Notes: a model not told the origin generated them from the letters alone. Shown: positions 8,986 to 20,227, counted from the stretch's first letter. The stretch: DNA of 64,000 nucleotides from Pseudomonas paracarnis (GCF_904063055.1 NZ_CAJFCN010000001.1:62001-126000); one strand, 5' to 3'. Numbers and translations: made by a program.

Positions 8986-9510
8986 CTATAGGTAGGCGGC
9001 GTGGGCCGCTTCAAGACTGCCCTGGGCACGCAGGATCAACTCGCAGAACTCGCGGGCGGCACCTTCGCCGCCACGGGCGGTGGTGATGCCATGGGCGTGT
9101 TCGCGGACAAACGCCGCGGCATTCGCGACGGCCATGCCCAGGCCCACCCGGCGAATCACCGGCAGGTCTGGCAGGTCGTCGCCCAGATAGGCGACCTGTT
9201 CATAGCTTAGGTTGAGTTGGCCAAGAAGCTCGTCCAGCACCACCAGTTTATCCTCGCGGCCCTGATACAGGTGAGGAATACCAAGGTTTTGTGCGCGGCG
9301 TTCCACAACCGGTGTTTTTCGACCGCTGATAATTGCGGTTTGCACGCCCGCTGCCATCAGCATTTTGATGCCTTGGCCATCGAGGGTGTTGAAGGTCTTG
9401 AATTCGCTGCCGTCTTCGAGGAAGTACAGGCGGCCATCCGTCAGCACGCCGTCAACGTCGAAAATCGCCAGTTTGATGTTTTTACCGCGTTGCATCAGGT
9501 CGCTGGTCAT
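8986..9510 (-). CDS. kdsC: 3-deoxy-D-manno-octulosonate 8-phosphate phosphatase
   Basis: HAD-superfamily phosphatase that converts Kdo-8-phosphate to Kdo for the LPS inner core. The 174-residue tetramer-type subunit lacks a cap domain. HAD motif I DVDGVLTDG is at residues 18-26, motif II is in IISGRKT near residue 62, and motif III/IV is in YLGDDLPDLPVIRRVGLG near residue 108. The ATG at 9510 lies directly after the kdsD stop with no gap, so the two Kdo enzymes are coupled. The length is the usual one for the stand-alone KdsC. Confidence 0.96.
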   Translation of the reverse strand: MTSDLMQRGKNIKLAIFDVDGVLTDGRLYFLEDGSEFKTFNTLDGQGIKMLMAAGVQTAIISGRKTPVVERRAQNLGIPHLYQGREDKLVVLDELLGQLNLSYEQVAYLGDDLPDLPVIRRVGLGMAVANAAAFVREHAHGITTARGGEGAAREFCELILRAQGSLEAAHAAYL

Positions 9511-10485
9511 TTACATCACTCCTGCGCGCAGCAAGTCGCCTAGGTTTAGGGCCCCGATCGGCCGATCATCGTGGTCGACCACGATCAGTGCGCCTATCCG
9601 GTGGTCTTCCATGATTTTCAACGCTTCAGCCGCGAGCATTTCGGCGCGGGCGGTCTTGCCGTGAGGGGTCATCACGGCGTCGATGGTCGCGGTATGGATA
9701 TCAATGGTGCGGTCAAGGGTACGACGCAGGTCGCCGTCGGTGAATATCCCGGCCAGCCGGCCATCGGTTTCGACGATGGCGGTCATGCCCAAGCCCTTGC
9801 GCGTCATTTCCATCAGCGCATCCCGAAGCAGAGTGCCGCGTGGAACGCTCGGCAGCTCGGCGCCGCGATGCATGACATTTTCCACTTTCAGCAGCAGGCG
9901 ACGGCCCAGTGCGCCACCCGGATGTGAAAATGCGAAGTCCTCGGCCGTAAACCCGCGGGCCTCCAGCAATGCCACCGCCAGGGCATCGCCCATTACCAGC
10001 GCGGCGGTGGTGGAGGAGGTGGGCGCCAGATTCAGTGGGCAGGCTTCGTGGGTCACGTGCACGTTCAGGTTGACGTCGGCAGCCTTGGCCAACGTTGACT
10101 CAGGGTTACCTGTGAGGCTGATCATCTGGATGCCCAGGCGCTTGATCAGCGGCAACAGGGTCACGATTTCGTTGGTGGTGCCGGAGTTGGACAGCGCCAA
10201 AATCACGTCATCCTTGGTGATCATGCCCATGTCGCCGTGGCTGGCTTCGGCCGGGTGCACGAAAAACGCAGTGGTCCCCGTGCTCGCCAAGGTCGCCGCG
10301 ATCTTGTTGCCAATGTGGCCGGACTTGCCCATGCCGACCACCACAACGCGGCCCTTGCTCGCCAGAATCATCTCGCAGGCGCGCACGAAATCCGCGTCGA
10401 TATGGGCCAGCAAGCCTTCTACGGCTTCAAGCTCAAGGCGTATGGTGCGTTGTGCGGATTGAATAAGGTCGCTGGATTGGCTCAT
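9511..10485 (-). CDS. kdsD: D-arabinose 5-phosphate isomerase
   Basis: Converts ribulose 5-phosphate to arabinose 5-phosphate, the first committed step toward Kdo. The 324-residue protein has an N-terminal SIS sugar-isomerase domain (GRVVVVGMGKSGHIGNKIAA near residue 45, the catalytic-site HPAEASHGD near residue 78, ALSNSGTTNE near residue 97) and two C-terminal CBS domains (VMHRGAELPSV near residue 200, VMTPHGKTA near residue 270). The start MSQSSDLIQSAQ at 10485 is preferred; a longer reading to 10548 would run through the -10-like TATAAT and adds non-conserved residues. It is the first gene of the kdsD-kdsC-lptC-lptA-lptB run and diverges from the mla operon. Confidence 0.96.
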   Translation of the reverse strand: MSQSSDLIQSAQRTIRLELEAVEGLLAHIDADFVRACEMILASKGRVVVVGMGKSGHIGNKIAATLASTGTTAFFVHPAEASHGDMGMITKDDVILALSNSGTTNEIVTLLPLIKRLGIQMISLTGNPESTLAKAADVNLNVHVTHEACPLNLAPTSSTTAALVMGDALAVALLEARGFTAEDFAFSHPGGALGRRLLLKVENVMHRGAELPSVPRGTLLRDALMEMTRKGLGMTAIVETDGRLAGIFTDGDLRRTLDRTIDIHTATIDAVMTPHGKTARAEMLAAEALKIMEDHRIGALIVVDHDDRPIGALNLGDLLRAGVM

Positions 10486-10795
10486 GTCTGAAATCGTATA
10501 GCCTGACGAAAAGTCGGCGATTATAGCGGTAATGATCGATTCCCTCACGCAAGTTCGTCAGGCTTTGTGCGCGGGATAACTGAAAAGCACCGTGGGCAAC
10601 ATAGCAAGCAACGTTTTTTCCCTGTCTCAAATCTGAACCAGCGCTGTTCCGGCCTTGGGCGCTCTGTACCAGCAGTGATATAGTTCGCCGCCAGTTCGGT
10701 CCGCCCAACCCATGTGCTCAACTATTGCGCATCTGTTGAAAACCAAAGTCGCACACATGGTGTCTGAGTGAAAGGCTGCATCCCAAGGAGATTAG
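10486..10795. promoter_or_regulatory. Divergent kdsD/mlaF control region
   Basis: This 310-base gap carries promoters for both directions. For mlaF, TTGGGC (10655-10660) and TATAGT (10679-10684) with an 18-base spacer make a plausible sigma70 promoter. For kdsD, a TATAAT on the minus strand (10520-10525) has no good -35 at standard distance. A perfect 10-base inverted repeat, GCCTGACGAA at 10501-10510 and TTCGTCAGGC at 10554-10563, flanks that -10. A strong AAGGAG precedes the mlaF ATG. No gene-like frame is present. Confidence 0.5.
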
Positions 10796-11605
10796 ATGAG
10801 TGCCGATAACGCCTACGCGGTCGAGCTGAAGGGTCTTACCTTCAAGCGCGGGACGCGCAGCATCTTCAATAACGTCGATATTCGCATTCCTCGCGGCAAG
10901 GTCACGGGCATCATGGGGCCTTCCGGTTGCGGCAAGACCACCCTGTTGCGCCTGATGGGCATGCAATTGCGCCCCAGTGCCGGGGAAGTGTGGGTCAACG
11001 GCCAGAACCTGCCGACGCTGTCACGCAGCGATCTGTTCGATGCGCGCAAGCATATGGGCGTGCTATTCCAGAGCGGCGCGCTGTTTACCGACCTCGATGT
11101 GTTCGAAAACGTGGCCTTCCCGCTGCGGGTGCACACCCAGCTGTCCGATGAAATGATTCGTGACATCGTGTTGCTGAAGCTGCAGGCCGTAGGCCTTCGC
11201 GGCGCCATCGACCTGATGCCGGACGAGTTGTCCGGCGGCATGAAGCGCCGTGTCGCCCTGGCGCGGGCCATTGCCCTCGACCCACAGATCCTCATGTATG
11301 ACGAGCCATTCGTGGGGCAGGACCCGATCGCCATGGGCGTGTTGGTGCGCCTGATCCGCCTGCTCAACGATGCACTGGGAATCACCAGTATCGTGGTATC
11401 CCACGACCTGGCCGAAACCGCGAGCATTGCCGACTATCTGTATGTAGTCGGTGATGGCCAGGTGCTGGGGCAGGGTACGCCTGAAGAGTTGATGAACGCC
11501 GATAACCCGCGCATTCGCCAATTCATGACCGGCAACCCCGATGGCCCGGTGCCTTTTCACTTTCCGGCGGCGGACTACCGCTCAGATCTTCTGGGGAAGC
11601 GCTGA
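10796..11605 (+). CDS. mlaF: Mla phospholipid transporter ATPase
   Basis: ATPase of the MlaFEDB inner-membrane complex that moves phospholipids between the membranes and keeps the outer leaflet of the outer membrane free of phospholipid. The 269 residues carry Walker [10 protein letters not shown] near residue 42, ABC signature [16 protein letters not shown] near residue 145 and Walker [14 protein letters not shown] near residue 165. AAGGAG lies seven bases before the ATG. The stop overlaps the mlaE start (TGATG). It begins the mlaFEDCB operon, whose promoter is probably at 10655-10684. Confidence 0.97.
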   Translation: MSADNAYAVELKGLTFKRGTRSIFNNVDIRIPRGKVTGIMGPSGCGKTTLLRLMGMQLRPSAGEVWVNGQNLPTLSRSDLFDARKHMGVLFQSGALFTDLDVFENVAFPLRVHTQLSDEMIRDIVLLKLQAVGLRGAIDLMPDELSGGMKRRVALARAIALDPQILMYDEPFVGQDPIAMGVLVRLIRLLNDALGITSIVVSHDLAETASIADYLYVVGDGQVLGQGTPEELMNADNPRIRQFMTGNPDGPVPFHFPAADYRSDLLGKR

Positions 11606-12402
11606 TGCGCAAGACATCTCTTATCGAGAAGGTTCGCCTTTTCGGTCGTTCGGGCATCGACATCGTCGAAGTGCTGGGGCGTTCGACCATTTTCCTGTTT
11701 CACGCCTTGCTGGGGCGCGGCGGCATCGGCGGCGGCTTTGGCCTGCTGGTCAAGCAACTGCACTCGGTGGGGGTGATGTCCCTGGTGATCATCGTGGTCT
11801 CCGGCGTGTTCATCGGCATGGTGCTGGCCCTGCAGGGTTTCAATATCCTGTCCAGCTACGGCTCGGAGCAGGCGGTAGGGCAGATGGTGGCCCTGACTCT
11901 GTTGCGTGAGCTTGGCCCGGTGGTCACCGCCTTGTTGTTCGCTGGGCGTGCGGGCTCGGCGTTGACCGCTGAAATCGGCAATATGAAGTCCACCGAGCAG
12001 CTGTCCAGCCTGGAAATGATCGGCGTGGACCCGCTCAAGTACATTGTTGCCCCGCGCCTGTGGGCCGGCTTCATTTCCCTGCCACTGCTGGCAATGATCT
12101 TCAGCGTGGTGGGTATCTGGGGTGGTTCGTGGGTGGCGGTTGACTGGCTGGGGGTCTACGACGGCTCCTACTGGGCCAACATGCAAAACAGCGTGACCTT
12201 CACCGGTGACGTGCTCAACGGCATTATAAAGAGCATCGTCTTTGCCTTTGTGGTGACCTGGATTGCCGTATTCCAAGGCTATGACTGTGAGCCCACTTCA
12301 GAGGGGATCAGCCGTGCCACCACCAAGACCGTTGTGTACGCCTCGTTGGCGGTACTGGGCCTTGACTTCATTTTGACCGCCTTGATGTTTGGAGATTTCT
12401 GA
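11605..12402 (+). CDS. mlaE: Mla transporter permease
   Basis: Integral membrane subunit of MlaFEDB. The 265-residue protein has about five or six hydrophobic helices, with the MlaE/YrbE signature [20 protein letters not shown] near residue 95 and [20 protein letters not shown] near residue 135, typical of permeases that pair with MCE proteins. It overlaps mlaF by one base upstream and mlaD by one base downstream. No unusual features were seen. Confidence 0.97.
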   Translation: MRKTSLIEKVRLFGRSGIDIVEVLGRSTIFLFHALLGRGGIGGGFGLLVKQLHSVGVMSLVIIVVSGVFIGMVLALQGFNILSSYGSEQAVGQMVALTLLRELGPVVTALLFAGRAGSALTAEIGNMKSTEQLSSLEMIGVDPLKYIVAPRLWAGFISLPLLAMIFSVVGIWGGSWVAVDWLGVYDGSYWANMQNSVTFTGDVLNGIIKSIVFAFVVTWIAVFQGYDCEPTSEGISRATTKTVVYASLAVLGLDFILTALMFGDF

Positions 12403-12869
12403 TGCAAAACCGCACTGTGGAAATCGGTGTCGGCCTTTTCTTGCTGGCTGGCATCCTGGCTTTACTGTTGTTGGCCCTGCGAGTCAGCGGCCTGTCGGCC
12501 AGCCCTACCGCCGATACCTATAAACTTTACGCGTACTTCGACAATATCGCCGGTTTGACGGTCAGATCCAAAGTGACCATGGCCGGTGTCACCATCGGCA
12601 AAGTCACGGCAATCGATCTGGATCGCGACAGCTTTACCGGTCGGGTGACGATGCAACTGGACAAGAAGGTAGATAATCTGCCAACTGACTCCACGGCATC
12701 TATCCTCACTGCGGGTTTGCTGGGCGAGAAGTACATCGGGGTCAGCGTGGGCGGGGAAACAGCCCTGCTCAAGGATGGTTCGACCATCCACGACACACAG
12801 TCGTCGCTGGTGCTTGAAGACCTGATCGGAAAATTTTTGCTCAATACGGTCAATAAAGACGCCAAATGA
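12402..12869 (+). CDS. mlaD: Mla MCE-domain lipid-binding protein
   Basis: MlaD is anchored in the inner membrane by one N-terminal helix (VGLFLLAGILALLLLALRV, residues 9-27) and forms a hexameric ring through its single MCE domain (YKLYAYFDNIAGLTVRSKVT, residues 40-59; the glycine-rich TAGLLGEKYIGVSVGG loop near residue 105). Length 155 residues. Lipids pass through the ring pore between MlaFE and MlaC. Start and stop overlap mlaE and mlaC reading regions, so the five mla genes are tightly coupled. Confidence 0.96.
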   Translation: MQNRTVEIGVGLFLLAGILALLLLALRVSGLSASPTADTYKLYAYFDNIAGLTVRSKVTMAGVTIGKVTAIDLDRDSFTGRVTMQLDKKVDNLPTDSTASILTAGLLGEKYIGVSVGGETALLKDGSTIHDTQSSLVLEDLIGKFLLNTVNKDAK

Positions 12870-12880
12870 GGAATCTGTTC

Positions 12881-13528
12881 ATGATCTCTACCTTGCGACG
12901 TGGCCTGCTGGTACTGCTTGCAGCATTGCCGATGATGGCCAACGCGGCAGGTTCTGCCCACGATTTGGTGCAGGACACCACCAGCAAAATGCTGGCTGAC
13001 CTCAAGGCTAATAAAGAACAGTACAAGCAAGACCCTTCCAAGTTCTACAACGCGCTCAACACGATCGTTGGCCCTGTGGTCGATGCTGAAGGCATCTCCA
13101 AAAGCATCATGACGGTCAAGTATTCGCGCAAGGCTACGCCTGCGCAGATGCAGACGTTCCAGGAAAACTTCAAGAAGGGTCTGTTCCAGTTCTACGGCAA
13201 CGCTCTGCTGGAATACAACAACCAGGGCATTATCGTTGATGCGCCCAAGGACGAGTCGGGCGACCGTGCTGAAGTCGGGATGAAAGTCTCCGGCAGCAAT
13301 GGCGCCGTGTACCCTGTGTCCTACACCCTGACGAAGATCAACGGTGAGTGGAAGCTGCGTAACGTGATCATCAACGGTATCAACATCGGCAAGCTGTTCC
13401 GTGATCAGTTCGCCGACGCGATGCAGCGCAATGGCAACGATCTGGACAAGACCATCAACGGTTGGGCCGGTGAAGTGGCCAAGGCCAAGGAAGAAACCGA
13501 CAAAGCTGCCGGGAAGCCTGCGCAATGA
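12881..13528 (+). CDS. mlaC: Periplasmic phospholipid-binding protein MlaC
   Basis: Soluble periplasmic shuttle that carries phospholipid between MlaA-porin in the outer membrane and MlaD. The product is 215 residues from ATG 12881, with a signal peptide STLRRGLLVLLAALPMM then ANA, followed by the MlaC/Tol-Tol core (YSRKATPAQMQTFQENFKK near residue 85, SYTLTKINGEWKLRNVIING near residue 150). A GAGGA element eight bases before ATG 12881 supports this start; the ATG at 12866 overlapping the mlaD stop would add five residues before the signal peptide and is the alternative. Confidence 0.94.
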   Translation: MISTLRRGLLVLLAALPMMANAAGSAHDLVQDTTSKMLADLKANKEQYKQDPSKFYNALNTIVGPVVDAEGISKSIMTVKYSRKATPAQMQTFQENFKKGLFQFYGNALLEYNNQGIIVDAPKDESGDRAEVGMKVSGSNGAVYPVSYTLTKINGEWKLRNVIINGINIGKLFRDQFADAMQRNGNDLDKTINGWAGEVAKAKEETDKAAGKPAQ

Positions 13529-13830
13529 CCGAGTCGGCTGTTCGTATCGGCGACGCCGGCGAGCTGTTCCTCAGCGGCGTGCTGGATTACCGCACCGGGC
13601 CTGACCTGCGCAAGCAGGGCCAGGCGTTAATCAAGGCCAGCAAAGCGCCAGAGCTGGTGCTTGATTGCTCGGCGGTGACCAAGTCCAGCAGCGTCGGCCT
13701 GTCGTTGTTGCTGTGCTTCATGCGTGATGCCGAGGCGGCGAAAAAACCGGTCAGTATCCGTGCGTTGCCGGAAGACATGCGCGAAATTGCCGAAGTTTCC
13801 GGTTTGACCGAGCTACTGGCGCATCCTTAA
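13525..13830 (+). CDS. mlaB: MlaB, STAS-domain subunit of Mla complex
   Basis: Cytoplasmic STAS-domain protein of 101 residues that binds MlaF and stabilises the transporter. The STAS pattern is visible as DYRTGPDLRKQGQALIKAS near residue 25, then LVLDCSAVTKSSSVGLSLLL, where the conserved Thr/Ser in TKSSS corresponds to the residue needed for MlaF contact in E. coli. Its ATG overlaps the mlaC TGA (ATGA). It is the last gene before the terminator at 13847-13898. Confidence 0.94.
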   Translation: MTESAVRIGDAGELFLSGVLDYRTGPDLRKQGQALIKASKAPELVLDCSAVTKSSSVGLSLLLCFMRDAEAAKKPVSIRALPEDMREIAEVSGLTELLAHP

Positions 13831-13846
13831 TACACATTGTTAAAGA

Positions 13847-13898
13847 AGCCCCCCGTCAGAGTCCTGCTATGCGGGGTTCGCAGGCGCGGGGCTTTTTT
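13847..13898 (+). terminator. Intrinsic terminator after mlaB
   Basis: AAGCCCC at 13847-13853 can pair with GGGGCTT at 13887-13893, followed by a run of T residues (TTTTTT, 13893-13898). A smaller internal pairing (CCCCG with CGGGG) is also possible. It lies between mlaB and ibaG and would end the mla transcript, giving ibaG-murA its own promoter in the following 50 bases. Confidence 0.65.
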
Positions 13899-13944
13899 GT
13901 ATGATGTGCGACCCGTGCGCACTGGGCGCCGATAGAGGTTGAGC

Positions 13945-15473
<1,529 letters not shown>

Positions 15474-15485
15474 TCCCCGCTGCCC

Positions 15486-15585
15486 TGTAGGAGCGAGCTT
15501 GCTCGCGAAGGCCTCATGTGCACCGCGTTGACTCTGAATAAACGCGTTATCGTTGACGTTCTTCGCGAGCAAGCTCGCTCCTACA
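15486..15585. repeat. REP inverted pair (REPIN) between murA and hisG
   Basis: Left arm 15486-15510 and right arm 15561-15585 are near-perfect inverse copies (TGTAGGAGCGAGCTTGCTCG against its reverse complement). The spacer includes GCGTTATCGTTGACG, shared with the pair at 3375-3470. It separates murA from hisG, and the folded RNA could lower read-through or protect the murA mRNA end. Confidence 0.85.
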
Positions 15586-15686
15586 AACACTGGTTTGTTT
15601 CAAATCGAGGCTGTCATGGCCTCGATCTGTGTCTGGCGCCGTTTGCGACCGGACAGCAATAGCCTGATGAAGGACTGACATTTCCC

Positions 15687-16322
15687 ATGTTGACCATCGC
15701 ACTGTCCAAGGGCCGCATCCTTGACGACACGTTGCCGCTTCTGGCTGAAGCGGGCATCGTGCCGACCGAGAATCCGGACAAGAGCCGCAAGCTGATCATC
15801 CCCACGACCCAGGACGACGTGCGCCTGCTGATCGTGCGGGCTACCGACGTGCCGACCTACGTTGAACATGGCGCCGCCGACCTGGGTGTTGCCGGCAAGG
15901 ACGTGCTGATGGAATACGGTGGCCAGGGCCTGTACGAGCCTCTGGACCTGCGCATCGCCCTGTGCAAGCTGATGACCGCTGGCCGCGTGGGTGATGTCGA
16001 GCCCAAGGGCCGCCTGCGGGTCGCCACCAAGTTCGTCAACGTTGCCAAGCGCTATTACGCCGAACAAGGCCGTCAGGTCGATATCATCAAGCTCTACGGC
16101 TCCATGGAGCTGGCACCGCTGATCGGGCTGGCCGACAAGATCATCGACGTGGTCGACACCGGCAACACCCTGCGTGCCAACGGTTTGGAGCCCCAGGATT
16201 TTATCGCTGACATCAGCTCCCGCCTGATCGTCAACAAAGCATCGATGAAGATGCAGCACGCCCGTATTCAGGCGTTGATCGACACCCTGCGCAAGGCAGT
16301 GGAGTCTCGACACCGCGGTTGA
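15687..16322 (+). CDS. hisG: ATP phosphoribosyltransferase, short form
   Basis: Catalyses the first step of histidine synthesis, joining ATP and PRPP. The 211-residue product is the short HisG form, which lacks the C-terminal ACT-like regulatory domain and needs the HisRS-like partner HisZ for activity and feedback; hisZ is not in the window, as is usual in Pseudomonas. Motifs: [19 protein letters not shown] at the start, [15 protein letters not shown] [13 protein letters not shown] near residue 70, and the PRPP loop DIVDTGNT-type [14 protein letters not shown] near residue 152. It is followed by hisD and hisC, but with a hairpin terminator in the gap. Confidence 0.96.
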   Translation: MLTIALSKGRILDDTLPLLAEAGIVPTENPDKSRKLIIPTTQDDVRLLIVRATDVPTYVEHGAADLGVAGKDVLMEYGGQGLYEPLDLRIALCKLMTAGRVGDVEPKGRLRVATKFVNVAKRYYAEQGRQVDIIKLYGSMELAPLIGLADKIIDVVDTGNTLRANGLEPQDFIADISSRLIVNKASMKMQHARIQALIDTLRKAVESRHRG

Positions 16323-16376
16323 CTCACCCGCGTAGCTGAAGAGCTGCGCCCGTCTATCCGCCTCATAGCCAGAATT

Positions 16377-16426
16377 CTCAGGTGCCCAAGCGGAAACGAC
16401 TGCTAGTTTAGGGCGCCTGAGTTTTT
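16377..16426 (+). terminator. Hairpin with T-tract between hisG and hisD
   Basis: CTCAGGTGCCC (16377-16387) pairs with GGGCGCCTGAG (16411-16421) over 11 base pairs with one G-U, followed directly by TTTTT. It looks like an intrinsic terminator 25 bases before hisD. It could end the murA-hisG transcript or tune read-through into hisD-hisC. No His-rich leader peptide is visible, so classical attenuation is not supported. Confidence 0.65.
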
Positions 16427-16450
16427 GCCAATTCTATTGAGGCCCTCGCT

Positions 16451-17767
16451 ATGACCACGTCCACTGCAATTGCCCGACTCAACGCTGCCGACCCGGATTT
16501 CGCCCATCATCTGGATCATCTGCTGAGCTGGGAAAGCGTGTCTGACGACTCGGTCAACCAGCGGGTGCTCGACATCATCAAGGCCGTGCGTGAGCGCGGT
16601 GATGCTGCGCTGGTGGATTTCACCCGCCAGTTCGACGGCCTGGACGTGCAGTCCATGGCTGACCTGATCCTGCCGCGTGAACGCCTGGAGCTGGCGCTGA
16701 CGCGCATCACCGCACCGCAGCGCGAAGCCCTCGAAGTCGCTGCGGCGCGGGTACGCAGCTATCACGAAAAACAGAAGCAGGACTCCTGGAGCTACACCGA
16801 GGCCGACGGCACTGTGCTGGGCCAGAAGGTCACGCCACTGGCCCGCGCCGGCCTGTACGTGCCGGGCGGTAAGGCGTCGTATCCATCGTCGGTGTTGATG
16901 AATGCGATCCCGGCCAAAGTCGCCGGCGTGACCGAAGTGGTCATGGTGGTGCCGACCCCCCGTGGCGAGATCAACGAGCTGGTGCTGGCTGCCGCCTGCA
17001 TCGCCGGTGTCGACCGGGTATTCACCATCGGTGGCGCCCAGGCCGTTGCAGCGCTGGCCTATGGCACCGAAAGCGTGCCGAAGGTCGATAAAGTGGTCGG
17101 TCCCGGCAATATCTACGTCGCCACCGCCAAACGCCATGTGTTCGGCCAGGTCGGTATCGACATGATCGCCGGTCCTTCGGAAATCCTCGTGGTGTGTGAC
17201 GGCCAGACCGACCCGGACTGGATCGCCATGGACCTGTTCTCCCAGGCGGAGCACGATGAAGACGCCCAGGCGATCCTGGTCAGCCCCGATGCCGAGTTCC
17301 TCGACAAGGTCGCCGCCAGCATCAATAAGCTGCTGCCGACCATGGAGCGTGCCGAGATCATCGAGAAGTCGATCAACGGCCGTGGTGCGCTGATTCGGGT
17401 GCGTGACATGGAGCAGGCCATTGAAGTGGCCAACCGCATCGCGCCGGAGCACCTTGAGCTGTCCGTAGCGGACCCACAGGCCTGGTTGCCATCGATCCGT
17501 CACGCTGGGGCGATCTTCATGGGCCGTCACACCAGCGAAGCCCTGGGCGACTATTGCGCCGGCCCCAATCACGTGTTGCCCACCTCCGGCACTGCGCGTT
17601 TCTCGTCGCCGCTGGGGGTGTACGACTTCCAGAAGCGCTCGTCGATTATCTTCTGCTCGCCACAAGGCGCTTCCGAGCTGGGCAAGACCGCCTCGGTGCT
17701 GGCCCGTGGTGAATCCCTCAGCGCGCACGCACGCAGCGCTGAATACCGCATCGTCAAGGGAGCGTAA
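16451..17767 (+). CDS. hisD: Histidinol dehydrogenase
   Basis: Zn-dependent, NAD-dependent enzyme that performs the last two oxidations, histidinol to histidine. The 438 residues include [16 protein letters not shown] near residue 218, [11 protein letters not shown] near residue 238, the zinc-site [14 protein letters not shown] near residue 260, and the C-terminal [19 protein letters not shown] near residue 360. GAGG lies before the ATG. It is followed by hisC after three bases. Confidence 0.98.
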   Translation: MTTSTAIARLNAADPDFAHHLDHLLSWESVSDDSVNQRVLDIIKAVRERGDAALVDFTRQFDGLDVQSMADLILPRERLELALTRITAPQREALEVAAARVRSYHEKQKQDSWSYTEADGTVLGQKVTPLARAGLYVPGGKASYPSSVLMNAIPAKVAGVTEVVMVVPTPRGEINELVLAAACIAGVDRVFTIGGAQAVAALAYGTESVPKVDKVVGPGNIYVATAKRHVFGQVGIDMIAGPSEILVVCDGQTDPDWIAMDLFSQAEHDEDAQAILVSPDAEFLDKVAASINKLLPTMERAEIIEKSINGRGALIRVRDMEQAIEVANRIAPEHLELSVADPQAWLPSIRHAGAIFMGRHTSEALGDYCAGPNHVLPTSGTARFSSPLGVYDFQKRSSIIFCSPQGASELGKTASVLARGESLSAHARSAEYRIVKGA

Positions 17768-17770
17768 GGC

Positions 17771-18823
17771 ATGAGCAAATTCTGGAGCCCTTTCGTCAAG
17801 GACCTGGTGCCTTACGTACCCGGTGAGCAACCGAAGCTGACCAAACTGGTCAAGCTCAACACCAACGAAAACCCCTACGGCCCATCGCCCAAGGCGCTGG
17901 CGGCAATGCAGGCCGAGTTGAACGACAACTTGCGTCTGTACCCGGACCCCAACAGCGACCTGCTCAAGCAGGCCGTGGCCAGGTATTACGGGATCGATGC
18001 CGGCAAGGTGTTCCTCGGCAACGGTTCTGACGAAGTCCTGGCGCACATCTTCCATGGCCTGTTCCAGCACGATCTGCCGCTGCTGTTCCCGGATATCAGC
18101 TACAGCTTCTACCCGGTGTACTGCGGCCTGTACGGCATTACGTTCGACGCGGTGTCACTGGACGAACAGTTCCAGATTCGGGCCGCTGACTATGCCAGGC
18201 CCAACGGCGGGATCATCTTCCCCAACCCTAACGCGCCCACCGGCTGCGTACTGGCGCTGGACGCGGTGGAGCAGATCCTCAAGGCCAGCCCGGACTCGGT
18301 GGTGGTGGTCGATGAAGCCTATATCGACTTTGGCGGCGAAACTGCCATCAGCCTGGTCGACCGTTACCCGAACCTGCTGGTGACCCAGACCCTGTCCAAA
18401 TCGCGCTCACTGGCCGGTTTGCGTGTGGGCCTGGCTGTGGGTCACCCAGACCTGATCGAGGCGCTAGAGCGGGTCAAGAACAGCTTCAACTCCTACCCGT
18501 TGGATCGGTTGGCGATTGTTGGCGCGGCGGCCGCGTTTGACGACCGTGAATACTTTGAGAAAACCTGCCAGTGGGTGATCGACAGCCGCAACCAGGTCGT
18601 CGCGCAATTGGAAGCGAAGGGATTCGAGGTATTGCCATCGGCAGCGAACTTCATCTTCGCCCGTCACCCGCGGCATGACGCTGCAGGGCTGGCCGCCAAG
18701 TTGCGTGAGCAAGGGGTGATCGTGCGGCACTTCAAGCAGGAGCGGATTGCCCAGTTCCTGCGGATCAGCATCGGGACGCCGGAGCAGAACCAGGCGCTGA
18801 TCGACGGGCTCGGTGAGCTCTAA
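17771..18823 (+). CDS. hisC: Histidinol-phosphate aminotransferase
   Basis: PLP enzyme that transfers the amino group from glutamate to imidazole-acetol phosphate. The 350 residues are a class I/II aminotransferase: [12 protein letters not shown] near residue 35, the cofactor-contact [13 protein letters not shown] near residue 60, [12 protein letters not shown] near residue 180, the PLP lysine in [15 protein letters not shown] near residue 208 and a C-terminal [12 protein letters not shown] lies just before the ATG, three bases after the hisD stop. Pseudomonas usually has more than one hisC; this copy is the one linked to hisGD. Confidence 0.96.
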   Translation: MSKFWSPFVKDLVPYVPGEQPKLTKLVKLNTNENPYGPSPKALAAMQAELNDNLRLYPDPNSDLLKQAVARYYGIDAGKVFLGNGSDEVLAHIFHGLFQHDLPLLFPDISYSFYPVYCGLYGITFDAVSLDEQFQIRAADYARPNGGIIFPNPNAPTGCVLALDAVEQILKASPDSVVVVDEAYIDFGGETAISLVDRYPNLLVTQTLSKSRSLAGLRVGLAVGHPDLIEALERVKNSFNSYPLDRLAIVGAAAAFDDREYFEKTCQWVIDSRNQVVAQLEAKGFEVLPSAANFIFARHPRHDAAGLAAKLREQGVIVRHFKQERIAQFLRISIGTPEQNQALIDGLGEL

Positions 18824-18841
18824 CAGACGCTGAAAATCAAA

Positions 18842-18931
18842 TGTGGGAGCTGGCTTGCCTGCGATGACGGTGTAACAGTCGACCTATCTGTCGTTTGATA
18901 CACCGCTATCGCAGGCAAGCCAGCTCCCACA
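18842..18931. repeat. REP inverted pair between hisC and uraA
   Basis: Left arm 18842-18865 (TGTGGGAGCTGGCTTGCCTG) and right arm 18907-18931 (its reverse complement) around a 41-base spacer. It lies between the converging hisC and uraA genes and may serve as a shared transcript end. Confidence 0.85.
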
Positions 18932-18950
18932 CTGATTTGCGTTTAGTCAG

Positions 18951-20225
18951 TTACAGCAGCGGCTCATCCGGCTTCTTGTTCTTCCAGCCATCATTGCCCG
19001 GTAGCAGCAAGTTCAAACCAATTGCCACCACCGCACACAGGGCGATGCCCTTGAGGCCGAAATCATCCGGGCCGGTGCCGGTACCCACCAGCACACCGCC
19101 AATCCCGAACACCAACGTTACCGACACAATCACCAGGTTGCGCGCCTCGCCCAGGTCGATCTTGTGGCGAATCAGCGTGTTCATCCCCACCGCAGCAATC
19201 GAGCCGAACAGCAGGCACAGAATCCCGCCCATCACCGGCACCGGGATGCTCTGCAGCAGCGCGCCGAACTTGCCGATGAACGCCAGGCTGATGGCAAACA
19301 CTGCCGCCCAGGTCATGATTTTCGGGTTGTAGTTCTTGGTCAGCATCACGGCGCCGGTCACTTCGGCGTAGGTGGTGTTCGGCGGGCCGCCAAACATGCC
19401 GGCAGCCGTGGTGGCGATACCGTCACCCAGCAGCGTGCGATGCAGGCCAGGCTTTTTCAGGTAATCGCGGCCGGTCACGCTGCCTACCGCAATCACACCC
19501 CCGATATGCTCGATCGCCGGGGCCAGTGCTACCGGGACGATAAACAGGATCGCCTGCCAGTTGAACTCCGGCGCCGTGAAGTGGGGCAGGGCGAACCAGG
19601 GGGCGGCGGCGATTTTCGCCGTGTCGACCACACCAAAGTAGAACGACATGGCAAAACCCACCAGCACGCCGGAAATGATCGGCACCAGGCGGAAAATGCC
19701 CTTGCCGAACACCGCCACGATCAAAGTGGTAAGCAGCGCTGGCATCGAGATCAGCATCGCCGTCTGATAGTGGATCAACTCGGCACCGTCGCCAGACTTG
19801 CCCATGGCCATGTTGGCGGCAATCGGCGCCATGGCCAGGCCGATCGAGATAATCACTGGGCCAATCACCACGGGCGGCAGCAGCCGGTCGATAAAACCGG
19901 TGCCCTTGACCTTCACGGCCAGTCCCAGGAACGTATAGACGAAACCCGCCGCCATCACGCCGCCCATGGTCGCCGCCAGGCCGAACTGGCCCTTGGCGAG
20001 AATGATCGGGGTGATGAACGCGAAGCTCGATGCCAAAAATACCGGCACCTGCCGCCCTGTCACCACCTGGAACAACAACGTGCCCAGGCCTGCGGTAAAC
20101 AGCGCGACGTTTGGATCAAGACCTGTGATCAGCGGCATCAACACCAACGCGCCAAATGCTACGAAGAGCATTTGTGCGCCAGACAGGATCTGGCGCCAAA
20201 GCGGGTCGTTGAATTCATCCTGCAT
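18951..20225 (-). CDS. uraA: Uracil:proton symporter, NCS2 family
   Basis: Inner-membrane nucleobase transporter of 424 residues with about 12-14 helices. NCS2 marks are the N-terminal QMLFVAFGALVLMPLITGLDP, the motif near residue 240 with PAIEHIGGVIAVGSVTGRDY, and the substrate-site GGPPNTTYAEVTGAVMLTKN near residue 285. The gene follows upp with overlap. A GTG at 20231 overlaps the upp stop, but AAGGA lies about nine bases before ATG 20225, which I prefer. Pairing with upp points to uracil as the substrate, since UraA supplies uracil to Upp. Confidence 0.95.
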   Translation of the reverse strand: MQDEFNDPLWRQILSGAQMLFVAFGALVLMPLITGLDPNVALFTAGLGTLLFQVVTGRQVPVFLASSFAFITPIILAKGQFGLAATMGGVMAAGFVYTFLGLAVKVKGTGFIDRLLPPVVIGPVIISIGLAMAPIAANMAMGKSGDGAELIHYQTAMLISMPALLTTLIVAVFGKGIFRLVPIISGVLVGFAMSFYFGVVDTAKIAAAPWFALPHFTAPEFNWQAILFIVPVALAPAIEHIGGVIAVGSVTGRDYLKKPGLHRTLLGDGIATTAAGMFGGPPNTTYAEVTGAVMLTKNYNPKIMTWAAVFAISLAFIGKFGALLQSIPVPVMGGILCLLFGSIAAVGMNTLIRHKIDLGEARNLVIVSVTLVFGIGGVLVGTGTGPDDFGLKGIALCAVVAIGLNLLLPGNDGWKNKKPDEPLL

Positions 20226-20227
20226 GC

